From positions 23,698 to 87,697 of the forward strand of contig NMRB01000722.1 in assembly GCA_002633025.1 (NCBI GenBank): a stretch of 64,000 nt of DNA, in the 5' to 3' direction. The notes beneath the pieces are model-generated. The model ran no database searches, was not told the origin of the DNA, and saw only the letters and a program-made list of their open reading frames with translations. This document shows positions 36,197 to 47,600 of the stretch, in pieces (the stretch's first letter is position 1; each line of letters begins with the position of its first letter). A program made the position numbers and the translations under genes. Source of the DNA: Notospermus geniculatus. Its lineage: Eukaryota; Nemertea; Pilidiophora; Heteronemertea; Lineidae.

Positions 36197-38220
36197 ACAT
36201 GGCCGCCCGACGGAGGCGCTGACTGACGTTTCATTTTTGGAGGAATTCTGCAGGTGACGTCACTTGGGAATTTTATGTAAATTATGTAAATCTATTCAAT
36301 TCTCAAAACACCGGAATGCATATACAAGGTGACCTACATTTGACCCAGGAAATCCACCAATCACGAAGGGGATAAAAATAGAAACGGCATCACCTGCGCC
36401 AGCACCGGCCAATCAGATTCACGAGCGTCATAGGCAGGACCGGTCCTAACAGTCCGATGTACAGTACCAGTCTATTATACTGGGTACCAGTCAATTTTCG
36501 ACCAGAAAAGATTCTTTTCTGTAATCTCTATTAGAAAGTGCCTGAAGAAGACCCCGGTGGTTGGGGTCGAAAATTTGCAAGATTTGGAGACGACTTTATG
36601 TTTTACCACAATAGCAGCAGACAACCACTGTAATTCGGACTCGAGTTCCTAAGATTTAACTCATGCTCGAGGTACCGTAACTCTTCCTTGAAAAAAAAAC
36701 AAAAAAGAAACTGCTTTTTTGGTAAACGGACCAGTCGCTGGCCACGCCATTTCAACAGACATGGCAGATGGAAAGCTCTGTCAGCTTCAAGCCATCATAG
36801 ACGGACCTCAATAAAGATTGTTCAAACCTAGGACGTTGTCAATGTCCTCAGTACGCTGCCTCCCTTCTGCGTCGATTTCAACCCAAACAAGAACCATATC
36901 TGCGGGCACGGCGGGTTGTCTTCTATGTATTTTATATACATACGTCCATATTAAGGCATTTTCCCAATACACAGAAACAGTCGGCATGAATGAAAATTGC
37001 TCATCCACCGCGGCGTGTCGGCAACATCAAAGAAAGATCAAAGAGTGAACGGTCGGCCTAACAAATGGGTGGTTAAGCCCGTTAGAGATACAGGTGGATC
37101 TACCGTCTGTTATCTGATAGGGGACCTAATTAACAACTACGCCTCGATGCACAGATCACCTGTAAAATCAGCGACTCTCCACTCATACCCCATCAGAAAC
37201 ATACCATACTAATGGCACAACGTTGATTTTTCTCTAAAACGCGTTAATTTTTTTCCCAGCGTCAAATTTGATTTCGGGCATATCGTGATCGATTTGAGGT
37301 AAATGGTTGGTAACAAGATTCGGTGTGCCTCGGGGCTCGTTGACCCAGCATGCAGAGACGGCGTCAAGTGAAAGTGACGCATGCATACTCTGGAGAGTGG
37401 TTCAGTTCCGGTTCCCATTTAATCTTGCCACCAGATGACTCACCACAGACGACTTTATCGTCTGCGTTTAATTCGGCTATTTCCTGAAGGAGTAGGCCTA
37501 CCAGGAAAAGGAATAATAAAAAACAACATTTTATTCATTTTCGACAGAAGGCCTACCGGCGAGGGAATAGGCCTACTATCGCATTGCATGGACTAGCCCC
37601 CATCACTGCGTAAAGCCTAGGTCACAAATCCACCGGGCCCCGTACGATTTTCCCCACCCAGCGGCTTGCAGTGGATTTTAGATACTGAAACACGGATCTA
37701 AGATGAATTATGCCGAAATCACCTCAATGGATAAGTGGAAATTAGACTGGATCAAACTGGGCACCGTAGAATTTGGTCCAAATGTCTGTTTTTACTCGCC
37801 GTACGGGCCTCGGAGTGGATATGTGACCTAGGCTTTACGAAGGTCCAAGAAAAAGATAAAGCCTGCGCCGGAAAGTATTGCGGGGCCGCGTAAACTATGG
37901 CGGGGCCGCTTCAAGAGCGGGCGAGAGGGGCAGCTGCACCCACAGGTTAGGTGAAAAAATATATTGCATGACTTTAATTTGCAATTAAAGTCAAGGCAAC
38001 AAACGAGCTCACCGGGGCGAAAAAAGTGAGGGCTACAGTTGGTAGGCCTAGTAGGCTCCAAACCTTCTCCTGATGACGTTTTGTACCTATACCCTATCCT
38101 TCTAATACATAAACCAGGGTACACCGATTTTCCAGATTACAAACCCAAAATAACTAAAATCAATTCTTGTTTTCGCGTTTCAAATCGGCCGCTGCACTTC
38201 GATTGAACGCGTCATGCCAA
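36197..38220. other. Intergenic DNA, no gene recognised
   Basis: A fragment of the GGGGTCGAAAATTTGC repeat family lies at about 36497-36600. A 66-codon minus-strand frame at 36808-37008 includes an acidic stretch (VWVEIDAEGRQRTEDIDNV) but lacks convincing splice sites and similarity. TAGGCCTA words are frequent. Nothing else can be supported. Confidence 0.5.
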
Positions 38221-38699
38221 CGTGAAAGTAGTGCCATCTTCAGGCGATGAGAGTAACCAGTCAACCACGTGGAGACAGAATAAAGTCGAGAAGCACAATG
38301 TACCGGTAATGAAATCTCGATTGTTTAATCAATATTAACATTGATCGCGCAATAAATTTCATAACAATTATTCCTACATTATATGTATGACGTCAAATTT
38401 AGAAAAATTCTCTAAATACTTTACTGTAACGACTATTAAATGACAGTAAGTGTTTGACATAAAACCAAAGGAAACATCCGATGACGTTCCATGTATAGCC
38501 CACACTTCACTGGACTGGTCAAGATCATACTTTTAGGGATCATTTCTATAGTATGTATCGCTGGGACATCAGGTAAAACTGATCCTGCACAACAAACCAC
38601 GATGATGAGCGGAAGTGGTTTCTCCTGAGCGTGAAGCAGGTCTTGGGTGCCGCCTTCTGGTGGCTGCCCTTGATCATTGAGGATCGTTCCTTCTCCCTT
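38221..38699 (+). repeat. Left arm of long inverted repeat
   Basis: This pairs with 40308-40775 in inverted orientation. Identity is highest over about 38440-38699 and falls off outward. The inner edge of the arm coincides with a single N at 38700. The arm contains the short frame 38491-38628. Confidence 0.85.
38491..38628 (+). CDS. Hypothetical signal-peptide-like short frame (left arm)
   Basis: A 45-codon frame starting MYSPHFTGLVK and followed by the hydrophobic run IILLGIISIVCIAG, then TSGKTDPAQQ. The shape is that of a secretory signal peptide or a single membrane segment. GTAAAA directly after the TCAG of the Thr-Ser-Gly codons could serve as a splice donor, making this a first exon. 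The inverted arm carries the same frame with three residue changes. The opposite strand is also open in both arms, so coding is unproven. Function is unknown. Confidence 0.25.
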   Translation: MYSPHFTGLVKIILLGIISIVCIAGTSGKTDPAQQTTMMSGSGFS

Positions 38700-38913
38700 N
38701 TTGTTGTTTTTTCCCCACTTATCTCGTGGCAATATTGAAGGAAGATAACATATTGATTAGTCACTGCAAAATGGTTCATTTTTTCATACTTCCCCGTTTT
38801 CATTGGCTCCTCACCCCGCTGCCCCAAGAGACGTCTACTCTCATTTTTTCAGACCAAGAACTCCAGAGTTGGAATTCCAACCCTGTATACTGTATAGAAT
38901 GTCATTTCCAATG

Positions 38914-38952
38914 TCTTACTGTGTCTTCATACCTGATGAAGACACAGTAAGA
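38914..38952. repeat. Perfect 17-bp hairpin
   Basis: TCTTACTGTGTCTTCAT, loop ACCTG, then the exact complement ATGAAGACACAGTAAGA. It lies between the arms of the long inverted repeat. Confidence 0.85.
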
Positions 38953-39233
38953 AGGGTCGTGTGCTTGGGTCAGACTTCGGCCTAAACTTTAGCTGAAGTT
39001 AGACTTTCTCTTTGCTAGAAAGCATTGGGTGATATGAATAAAGCCCAGCAAATGCCTTTACTTCAGATTTGTACAGCATTGCCAAGTGCTTGTGTATTGC
39101 AAAATTCAGGTAAAAGCATTTGAAAGTCTCTTTTCACATGACCCATTGAGAAAGGACTTTAATGACAGTGTGGCTGAAGTCCGACCCGAGCAGACGGCCC
39201 TTTGTGTCGGGTCCTCGGACCAATAATAAACAG

Positions 39234-39365
39234 CTGGGGTGGCCGCATAGAAACTTCGCTAGTGCTTCGACAGCCTATCGGTGTTAAAATGCATGGAAAA
39301 ATGTACAACACTTTCGGCAGATGGGCTCCGCTAGCGCTAGCGGAGTTTCTATGCGGCTACCCCAG
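39234..39365. repeat. Foldback, 29-bp arms (27 of 29 paired)
   Basis: CTGGGGTGGCCGCATAGAAA then CTTCGCTAG (39234-39262) pairs with 39337-39365. The right arm abuts an inner GCTAGCGCTAGC palindrome. Confidence 0.8.
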
Positions 39366-39831
39366 ATCTTCAACAAGTGTCGCACTCATTTTCTAAGTAT
39401 TTCAACAATAGATCAACACGGCAACCTACTACCTATCATCAAGACTTCCACCGGCAAACAGTACAGTGTTGGAATAGATACCATTTTGAAGAGAACAGCC
39501 AGGGAATTGCAACCAACGTGTACGGAGAGTTGGAGGGCGAGACCAAATTATGACCACATTTCGACTCTATCTCCATATTCCTAGTCTGCTGCGGTTCCCA
39601 CACTTCTTCTTCCGGTGCAGTTCCGCCATCAACTTGTTGATGATAACTTAGAGCCAGATACTTGAATGCCATCAGACTGACTGCAGCAGAATAGAAAACT
39701 ACAAAGAATTTAGAAATACTCTTCAACAATCGTGTGCGTCGACCCTGTCCCTACCTTGTGCTCACACCCACTCGTACTGTTACCAGGTCTCAGAGAAGAG
39801 AGAGCACAAAAACTTGTCCACACACAAAATG

Positions 39832-39961
39832 ATAATAGGGAGGTTTCGCAAGCGCCCGGTTAGGCCATACGACGACGTTTATCTATTGTTTGGGTATACC
39901 CACACAATAGATAAACGTCGTCCTAGGGCCTAACCGGGTGCTTGCGAAACCTCCCTATTAT
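39832..39961. mobile_element. Palindromic MITE, near-perfect full-length foldback
   Basis: ATAATAGGGAGGTTTCGCAA and the following GCGCCCGGTTAGGCC, then ACGACGTTTATCTATTG, are all mirrored on the right, with a very small loop around GGGTATACCC. The whole 130 bp can form one hairpin. Such symmetry suggests recent origin or ongoing correction. Confidence 0.85.
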
Positions 39962-39969
39962 AGGCCTAT

Positions 39970-40153
39970 AGGAAGTTAACTTCCAAAATTACGCAAATTT
40001 TCGACCCCAACCGGGGTCTTCCTCAGGCACTTCTCAGTATGGAACTCCAGAAAAAGAGTATTTTCTAGAGTTCCATACTGAAAAGTGCCTGAGGAAGACT
40101 CCCGATTGGGGGTCGAAAATTTGCGTAATTTTGGTTTTGGAAGTTGACTTCCT
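39970..40153. mobile_element. Palindromic element of the GGGGTCGAAAATTTGC family
   Basis: AGGAAGTTAACTTCCAAAAT at the left pairs with the right end. The arms contain ACGCAAATTTTCGACCCC and CAGGCACTT with their complements around a centre near 40061. It lies 8 bp from the MITE at 39832-39961. Confidence 0.85.
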
Positions 40154-40307
40154 ATATATCATCTTACAAGGTCTCAGCAGTCATTACATGGCAAGGTAAC
40201 GGGAACAGGACCAACCCGAGTAGCCTACACGATCTTGTAGGATTTTTCTATTCTTTGTTTTTATAAAAAGAACCACTCTGAATGTGGTCTCTCCCTCCAA
40301 CTCCCCG

Positions 40308-40775
40308 AAAGGGAGAAGGAACGATCCTCAATGATCAAGGGCAGCCACCAGAAGGCGGCACCCAAGACCTGCTTCACGCTCAGGAGAAACCACTTCCGCT
40401 CATCATCGTGATTTGTTGTGCAGGATCAGTTTTACCTGATGTCCCAGCGATACATACTATAGAAATGATCCCTAAAAGTATGATCTTGGCCAGTACAGTG
40501 AAGTGTGGGCTATACATGGAACGTGATCGGATGTTTCCTTTGGTTTTATGTTGAACACTTACTGTCATTTATTCGTCGTTACAGTAAAGTATTCAGAGAG
40601 TTTTCTAAATTTGACATCATACTAATAATGCAGGAATAATTGTTATGAAATTTATTGTACAATAAATATTAATATTGACTGACAAATCGATAAAATGTTT
40701 ATGATTCGTTTTGAGTGTTCTATTTATCTCCACGTGGTTGACTGGTTCCTGTCCTAGTCTCAAGATGGCACCACT
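40308..40775 (-). repeat. Right arm of long inverted repeat
   Basis: Inverted partner of 38221-38699. The arms are separated by about 1.6 kb holding at least four unrelated foldbacks. Confidence 0.85.
40380..40517 (-). CDS. Hypothetical signal-peptide-like short frame (right arm)
   Basis: The same 45 codons as 38491-38628 with G to V, V to A and T to I changes; the hydrophobic IILLGIISIVCIAG core is identical. Here the frame is open further upstream (to 40568), unlike the left arm, so the MYSP methionine is the only shared start. See the left-arm entry for the caveats. Confidence 0.25.
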   Translation of the reverse strand: MYSPHFTVLAKIILLGIISIVCIAGTSGKTDPAQQITMMSGSGFS

Positions 40776-40951
40776 TTCGAATCGGAATGCGTGTCTCACT
40801 TGGACCTGGGTGGTTTTTGCGAATGTGGGCCCAGGAGTCCCTTACTATATTGTTGTCTCTAACTGATTGTACCTAGGGCATAACCCACTTTCATGCTGGC
40901 CATTTTCAACCAATTTTTCCAGGCACGTGTCAATAGGAGTCCCAGTTATTG

Positions 40952-40977
40952 CTTGGAGGAATTATAATTCCTCCAAG
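40952..40977. repeat. Perfect 26-bp palindrome
   Basis: CTTGGAGGAATTA and its exact complement TAATTCCTCCAAG. It shares its arms with the palindrome at 31197-31240. Confidence 0.9.
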
Positions 40978-41194
40978 GTTATTGCAAGTGAACAGGATGG
41001 TATGGGGATGATGGTCAGCATGATTGCTGGCAGCACACATATTCACTTCAGTGAGAAAGGAAATCATGTCTGTAGGGCGGGTTGAGGGCAGAAAACTCAG
41101 ACATGGCTACAAAGACAATCTCCTTCAGGTTTCCAGCTTTGTATCACAAGGAAAAGTCCAAACAACTCCGAAATGAGACAAAAACAAGCTAATA

Positions 41195-44100
41195 GATGTA
41201 AAGTCGAGTTACTTTATTTCACATATTATTTTGCAAAGTTAATTTATATAACATTATCCTGCACATTCATTGCAAAGCCGAGAATTGAATATCTGTGATA
41301 CCATCCTGGGGTAATTTTCTTTAAAAAATTGCATACACAACCCTGAATGGTTCAAATCAAGTATAGCAAGGGTCAAGAGTAAATAGTATATTAATTACCT
41401 AATTCAAAATCAGTTAGCAATGGTTTATTAGCAGCAGCTGAAATCATCCTGGATTGGTCATACAAACATCTTTCATGCACAAGTGCATGACCAACTTAGG
41501 GCAATTTTCTTGATATCAATCCTGAATTCATAGCAAAGCTCATCAAAAGATGTTTCTCATGAATTTCCCATCCCGTCACACCATGAGGGAAGGAACTGCC
41601 CATAATGATAACGTTTACCATTTTTGCATTCTTTCTGCACATCACCTCCTGCGGAAGAGCTAGTGCTCCCCGATTAAGTAGTCAGTTGTAATTTGGAATT
41701 ATTTCTCAAACCATGGATGTTCCAGCTGATGCCCATACCCAAGCTAATGCTGATGCTTGTCACAGGATTCCTTGTACAGCAGAAGCAGTCATATTTATAC
41801 ATCTACCCTGCCTAGATTGGTCAGCGATCCCTTCCACCTAATACTGAGCCCTTACTCTGATAGATGTCATGCAATTACAGTAAACTGGCCAAGTCATAAG
41901 CATCTCCTAACCAGTGAGTTCAAATCAAGTCCTCTGATCTCCCTCTTTTATCAGAACAAGAAACACTAGCCAACGGACAAGGGTTCAACTTGCGCATCGG
42001 CTATTCATGCAAATCACCAACTTCACGTTGTACAAATGTCTTAGTTATTAACTGGAAATCTGTAACGCTAGCTTAATGCAAGAATGTTGCTATAAAAGAA
42101 CCTCGATGATCAATTCTAATACATTAAAGTTTCCAAATCAGTGAAACTCTAGAGTAACCTCTCTCTGCACCATGCAACTAAACATCTATCAAGCCTAAAT
42201 AGAATAAGGCCGCCAGGGATGAGACCATGAGATCAGGATTCTTTGGGACTAGATGACCCTGAATCTAACCACATATATTCTGAAAATGTCTGGAGATAAC
42301 CGGTACAATTCATGAAGAGACCTTAGAAACGGTCTTCATTCTTGAAGTGACAGTACATCAAACAATTAGACCAACAAGACTAATTCATTCAGTATTACCC
42401 AATATTTGGCATGAACTTGGCCTTACACATCTTGCAGCTCAATCTCCATCTTACTCCATTCGTCAGCCCAGACATTTTCAAAATCAATGCCTGTATATTA
42501 TTATCGTCAACTTGCCCCACAGTATAGAGGAATGGATAAAGGGACAACACTCATTCTGAGCCACGCACAAACAACTACAAAATGCTCATTGGACATTGGA
42601 TGGATAATGGATGGCATAGAAAAACACACACATTACGAACATAGCCTACAGTTCACTTCTGACCAAGTTGGCCAGAATCAACTCTACATGATGCACAACT
42701 TTCCATACACAATGTACAGCCAATTCTGGCGATGTGTGGTTGGAATTGAACGTTATCATTACAGTGTTTGGGGAACATTACAAAGTTGTGTTATCACATT
42801 AGGATTGCACAGGCATTTCAGAAGATAAATAGAAATGTGCCATTTCTGTCAAAAATACAAATCATTTTGCATTGAAACCTCAGGATTTGAGCAGTTAACT
42901 TTTAGCACGATTCAATCAAAAACAGACATTCTGGCATGTCATGTCAAAAAAAATTGATTCCATGTTCATAAACGAAAAAATTGATTTGTTGATTTGTAAC
43001 CTTTCAACAACAAACTTTCTGTGACTTTGGGGAAAAAAACGAAAAAACACACACATCTTGATTCTAATAAACTGATCTACGGTAGATGTCTAAACGGAAC
43101 AAGAATGCAGCATTCAGTTATGCGCAGATATGGTTTACTTTGTGGTTACTGTTTAAGTGTGAATTTCCTGGTAGCAAAAGTCTTTCGTTAACAATTTATT
43201 CTAGTTTGTTTTGAGTTCAGCCTTTTTCTATGCTAGAGAATCTAGATTGTCAAACCTGTAGCACAGGTCAAGGCCAAGCTTGTCTAAGTCCATCACTGAC
43301 AAACCGCTGTCTAATGGAAATAACCTAATACAGCTCTTGTTTGACTGTGTTCTCAGGTTTCAATGTTACAAATGGCATTTTTATTAACCGGCTAGAGGAG
43401 TCAGCAAACATAGACTTAAACAAGCTTGGCCTAAACCACATTAATAAGCCAACATGTTCTAAAGCCTCTGGCGCCTACAGATTCACTATAAATCTACTTT
43501 GTATGGTTATACAAATACAAATATACAAATCATGTGCTGGTTTTAATTCTTAGCCCGGAATAATGTACCCAATTCAACCCTAAACCTGGTTACTCTAACA
43601 TGCTTTACTTAAGATACACTTCGAGGCGACACAGAACAAACTGCCAGCACTGAACCAAATCAAGCGACTCCAGATGACCAGATCATCTACAAATCAACTT
43701 CTTGGATTCAAGAAATCTGTTCACTACACATGCTCTAATCTAGTTGGAGTTCCAGCTTCATTCGTCTCGGGTGAGAAAGTCAGCATGGAACTTTTTGATG
43801 TATGGAATAAGCCAACAACATTGGTGAAGCCATTTCACAGTTTCCAAAAACCCGAAATTTTCCAAAACTGAAGATTTTCAACAGAGCATTTCGATCATTT
43901 CCCCCAAATAACCCCTCTACCCTTGAAGTGTTGTGAAAAAAGAGCAGACTCCCAGTGTCGGTATTAAAGGTGACGCTATCTATATTCTCAGTTTCTTGGT
44001 TTATACTTGGTTACATTACTTACTTATACCTATACAATTCATCGGGTGTCCCACCGTATGTGGCATACGACATATCACAAGCTTACATCAACTTGTCCTA

Positions 44101-44511
44101 TATAAAAAACGACGTCTGGTTTTGTGTGCAGCCTACAAAATGGGAGTTACCGTAAGTGACCTATGTGATTACGATAGGGAAATGTGCCTATTTCTATAAA
44201 ATGGCACATTTTCAAACCAGATATTTCAAGGTGTGAACTGGTGTGAACCAGCGAAGTCAGTCAATCTCCACGCCTAAAACCAGCTACTCAAACCAACATA
44301 ACTCAGAACTGTCCGTTCAAAATCAACAATAGTCACCCATTTGTCGAATTTAAGCAGGTACCGGTATGACGAATCAATCATTAACTACAGAGACAAATTG
44401 CCTTTTTATTGGAGAACTATTTTCAGAGGTATTTACAAATGATGTTTCAACGCAATGCTTGAAGGTTTTGGGATGTCACACAAAGCCAGTCGTCTGTCAT
44501 GGAAATATTGT
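41195..44511 (-). other. Probable 3' UTR of the myosin II heavy chain gene
   Basis: It directly follows the myosin stop codon and is free of the repeats that fill the DNA to its left. Minus-strand AATAAA signals occur at 44511-44516 (overlapping the stop), 44405-44410, 43380-43385, 43195-43200, 41424-41429 and 41213-41218. The last lies near the edge of the repeat-free stretch and is a reasonable distal end. Frames of up to 113 codons here have no recognisable content. The extent is inferred. Confidence 0.5.
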
Positions 44512-44608
44512 TTATTCATCGTCATCTTTTGAATCGTCCTTGTCGGAGTCCTCATGTGCATTAGCACCTCGTGATCGGTAACTGCTAATTCCGCTTGTTA
44601 TTCGTGAC
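44512..44608 (-). CDS. MYH9: Myosin II exon 30 (long acidic tail and stop)
   Basis: Acceptor ttcttgtag; one base completes a Gly codon (GG+G), then 31 codons and TAA. The tail begins [14 protein letters not shown] and ends [14 protein letters not shown]. It has Ser/Arg sites in a basic half and two casein-kinase-2-type serines (SDKD, SKDD) in the acidic half, as in non-helical tails of the family. AATAAA overlaps the stop codon. Confidence 0.93.
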
Positions 44609-47600
44609 CTACAAGAAATAAAAGACAAATTTTTATTATGCTTAAAAAATTGAAGATATTCATGGTATAAATCAAGAGATTCGCATTTCAGGTCACATCA
44701 GGAAAGGGACACACAGACCTGCCTAACCTAAACTTGTCCTTGGTATAAAATCTTGCACACAAAAAGCATAAAATAGCAAGAAAATGCACACAATTCGATA
44801 TCCAGTAAGCAAACTTTGCATGATTTTTAGATATTTTGTGTAAATTTTCTCACATTTGGCATAGGGCTGTTCAAATTTACCCGGTAGTGTATGATGACCT
44901 CAAAAATTTACAAGCAGCCCTGTACCGGGACAAGAGTATTTGAAGAGCACATTTGCTGTTGTCAGACTAATTTATGATACAAATGTATAACACAAATGCT
45001 TATTTATATCACACGGGCATCACATTATAAGCCAGCTGGAGGTTGAGGTTACATGGCAGTTGCTCTGACTGGTAGACACGGAAAAACAGGGCACCATAAC
45101 CACCCACATCAGGCGGCAAGCTCTCAAGTCTCATGCAACATATATTTTGATCGACTCTTGAGGAGACAGCAGTGTTTCAGGCTCATGGATGGATGGGACA
45201 GACATGTCTGTACACACGGGAGTTTGTCATTCTCAATGGGAGGCGAGACTTGCTATATATCCTAAATGTTATGTCTTCTGTGTGAAGTACTGTATGTGCA
45301 CAGTGCGTATACGTAATGTGTAGTCCTACTGTTGATTCAGCGCATGATGTCAGGAAGCTAGCTCCGAATGATAAGTCACATTTTTGTAAGCTTGAGCTGG
45401 AACTGACATCATGGGTGAATGAGAGAAAGCAGTATCTATGTATTACTCTCAATGTAAACCATGCAGGAGAAAACAGGACAATGACATGATGACCAAGAGT
45501 ACTCACTCTTGGGACATGCTGGGAAGCCTGGCGCAGTAAAAATGTTAGTTGAGGCATTAGAGACTCCTACTAATAGCAGTTTTTTTCAAACTGAACCTAG
45601 CACAGGTGACACACTTGTGGTGTATTAGTAGAACACTGAATTTAACTGTCACACAGAAAAAATCTTGCCCTAAATGTGTGTCTTATTTGGAACGCCATGT
45701 AAAGCAACACACAGTATCCATGATTTGGCCAAAAGATCTCAGAAATGGCAGAACTAAGTGGCGGCCTGACCCGGTCTCAAGATAGGGTCCCGTGTCCCTT
45801 AGGTACTGGTCCAAAGGTCTTCCACTGTGCTTCTATGCCCTCAGTTTCCATGTTCAACTTCACAAATCATCATGAGAATAATCTAAGTATTATGGACATA
45901 ATGGAATTTGTTGCCCAGTTGTGGATGAACTAAAATATCTAAATGCAACGGCATGCAATGTAGTGAGAACTCAAACAGGATGAGACTGAAACATGAGTAG
46001 AAACGAGGGGGATGAATGATGAACATTTCAAACAGCATTCGAGGAGACTTGCACCGCGTTACCTAGTCTTTAGCCTTATCATCATCCTTGTCATGTGAAT
46101 GTTTACTGGAACAGACAAACCAAAGAACATTGGAACTCAATCTTGTCCTGTGACGAAGTATTCAAATAAAACAAAACGCAAGCTTCGGGAGCAGCATTGG
46201 AAAATGAGCTTCGGGGAGAAGGGTTGGGAAAACAAGGCCAGGCAAAGTTAAGATTCAGAGATGTGTTTACCTATCTAAACATTGTTTTTATCATTCCAGA
46301 ACGTGACAGAAGCATTAAAGATAATCCTCAAAAGTTTTAGGTGGAGAAAATCACAAAGCATGTATAATATTACAATTATCTAGTACCTTTTGCAAGATTA
46401 CGTCTATACTAATCAAAAGCTTTATTACCAAGGTACCACATGTTGTTTACATTGGTACAATCTTCAGCCTAATTCTATGTTAAACCAGGTACTTAACACA
46501 TAGTACAGATCATTTTACGGCAGACAACTCGCCTAAGAAGCCCTAAGAAGTAAAGGTCCTCCTCCACATGAGGGTTTTCTCATGCGAGTCGGCTTTCAAC
46601 GGGCAATTCACCATTGTTGGTTCCATATGACTAACAGAGACCAACGGACACAAATGGCTGCCCACTGTTTTCGATGGTTGATATGCCCATAGAGAGCCAA
46701 CTTGCATGGGAAAGCTCTCATTGAGAGGTGCCTAAGTTTCAATTGTTTAACGGTGAACTCACTCATATGAATATCCAAGCGGCCTAAAGGGATAAGGAAT
46801 AATTGACATGGATGAATCAGAATGAAAAGAAGCCATTTTTACAGTTAGCTGCAGGTGCGAAACTGACAGCCTAGTGTCCATTTATGAGACTCTTCTGATT
46901 TGCACTTTTCATGAAAATCTCAGAGGCCAATATTTTGAAAAACCACCAGAAAAAAATTCTCATAAAAAAGGGTGGGAGCAATAGGAAACCAAGCAGAATC
47001 CGGGATAAGCACAGGTGCAGATTCACCAGGGTGAGAACATGGGTTTGGGTTGCATTGGCATCTGCTCCGGGATCATGGAAAGAGGGGCACCCACGCGGTG
47101 CTTTGCTTTGCATTTTCTGCCCAATTTGAAAGTTTTTTTCACTTACAATATTTCACACTCATTTTAAAGATTTTTCCTTAGTCAAATGGGGGCGTGTGCC
47201 CGAGGCAGACCCCCGATCCGTCCCTGTGCTTCAAAAACAAAGAGGGGACATTAGAATAGAACCCGAAGATGCAAAAAAATTGTGTTTATGGTGGTGTGTG
47301 GGAATGGCTGTAGAGTCAGGTCAGAAGATAAGTGTGGGATAAAGAGCCTGGGCCAATATTAATAGAAGAACTTTTTACACCATCTATCTACCTGCGTCAA
47401 ACAAGACAAGTGCCTGAGTTACACTTAAGTTGTTTTATGAATATGGGCCTTGGCCCTATAGTGTGCGGCCATCAGTGCAACTCTCTTTGGATGCGAATTT
47501 GGATACATGTATCCATCGGGATCAGGTAAGAAAGTGTGTGTGCATGTTGTTGGTCCACGTAGATTCCTTGGTGAGCCAGCTACAGGTTGGGTACTGTTGT

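Noticed and set aside
36808-37008. 66-codon acidic minus-strand frame
   Set aside because: No convincing start or splice sites; left unannotated.
39439-39729. Minus-strand frame with a hydrophobic start (FFVVFYSAAVSLMAFKYLAL)
   Set aside because: It has no ATG before the hydrophobic run and no supporting similarity; might be an exon but cannot be claimed.
42487-42828. 113-codon plus-strand frame
   Set aside because: Lies in the probable myosin 3' UTR on the opposite strand, with no recognisable content.
45183-45557. 124-codon minus-strand frame in myosin intron 29
   Set aside because: No splice-compatible context or family similarity.
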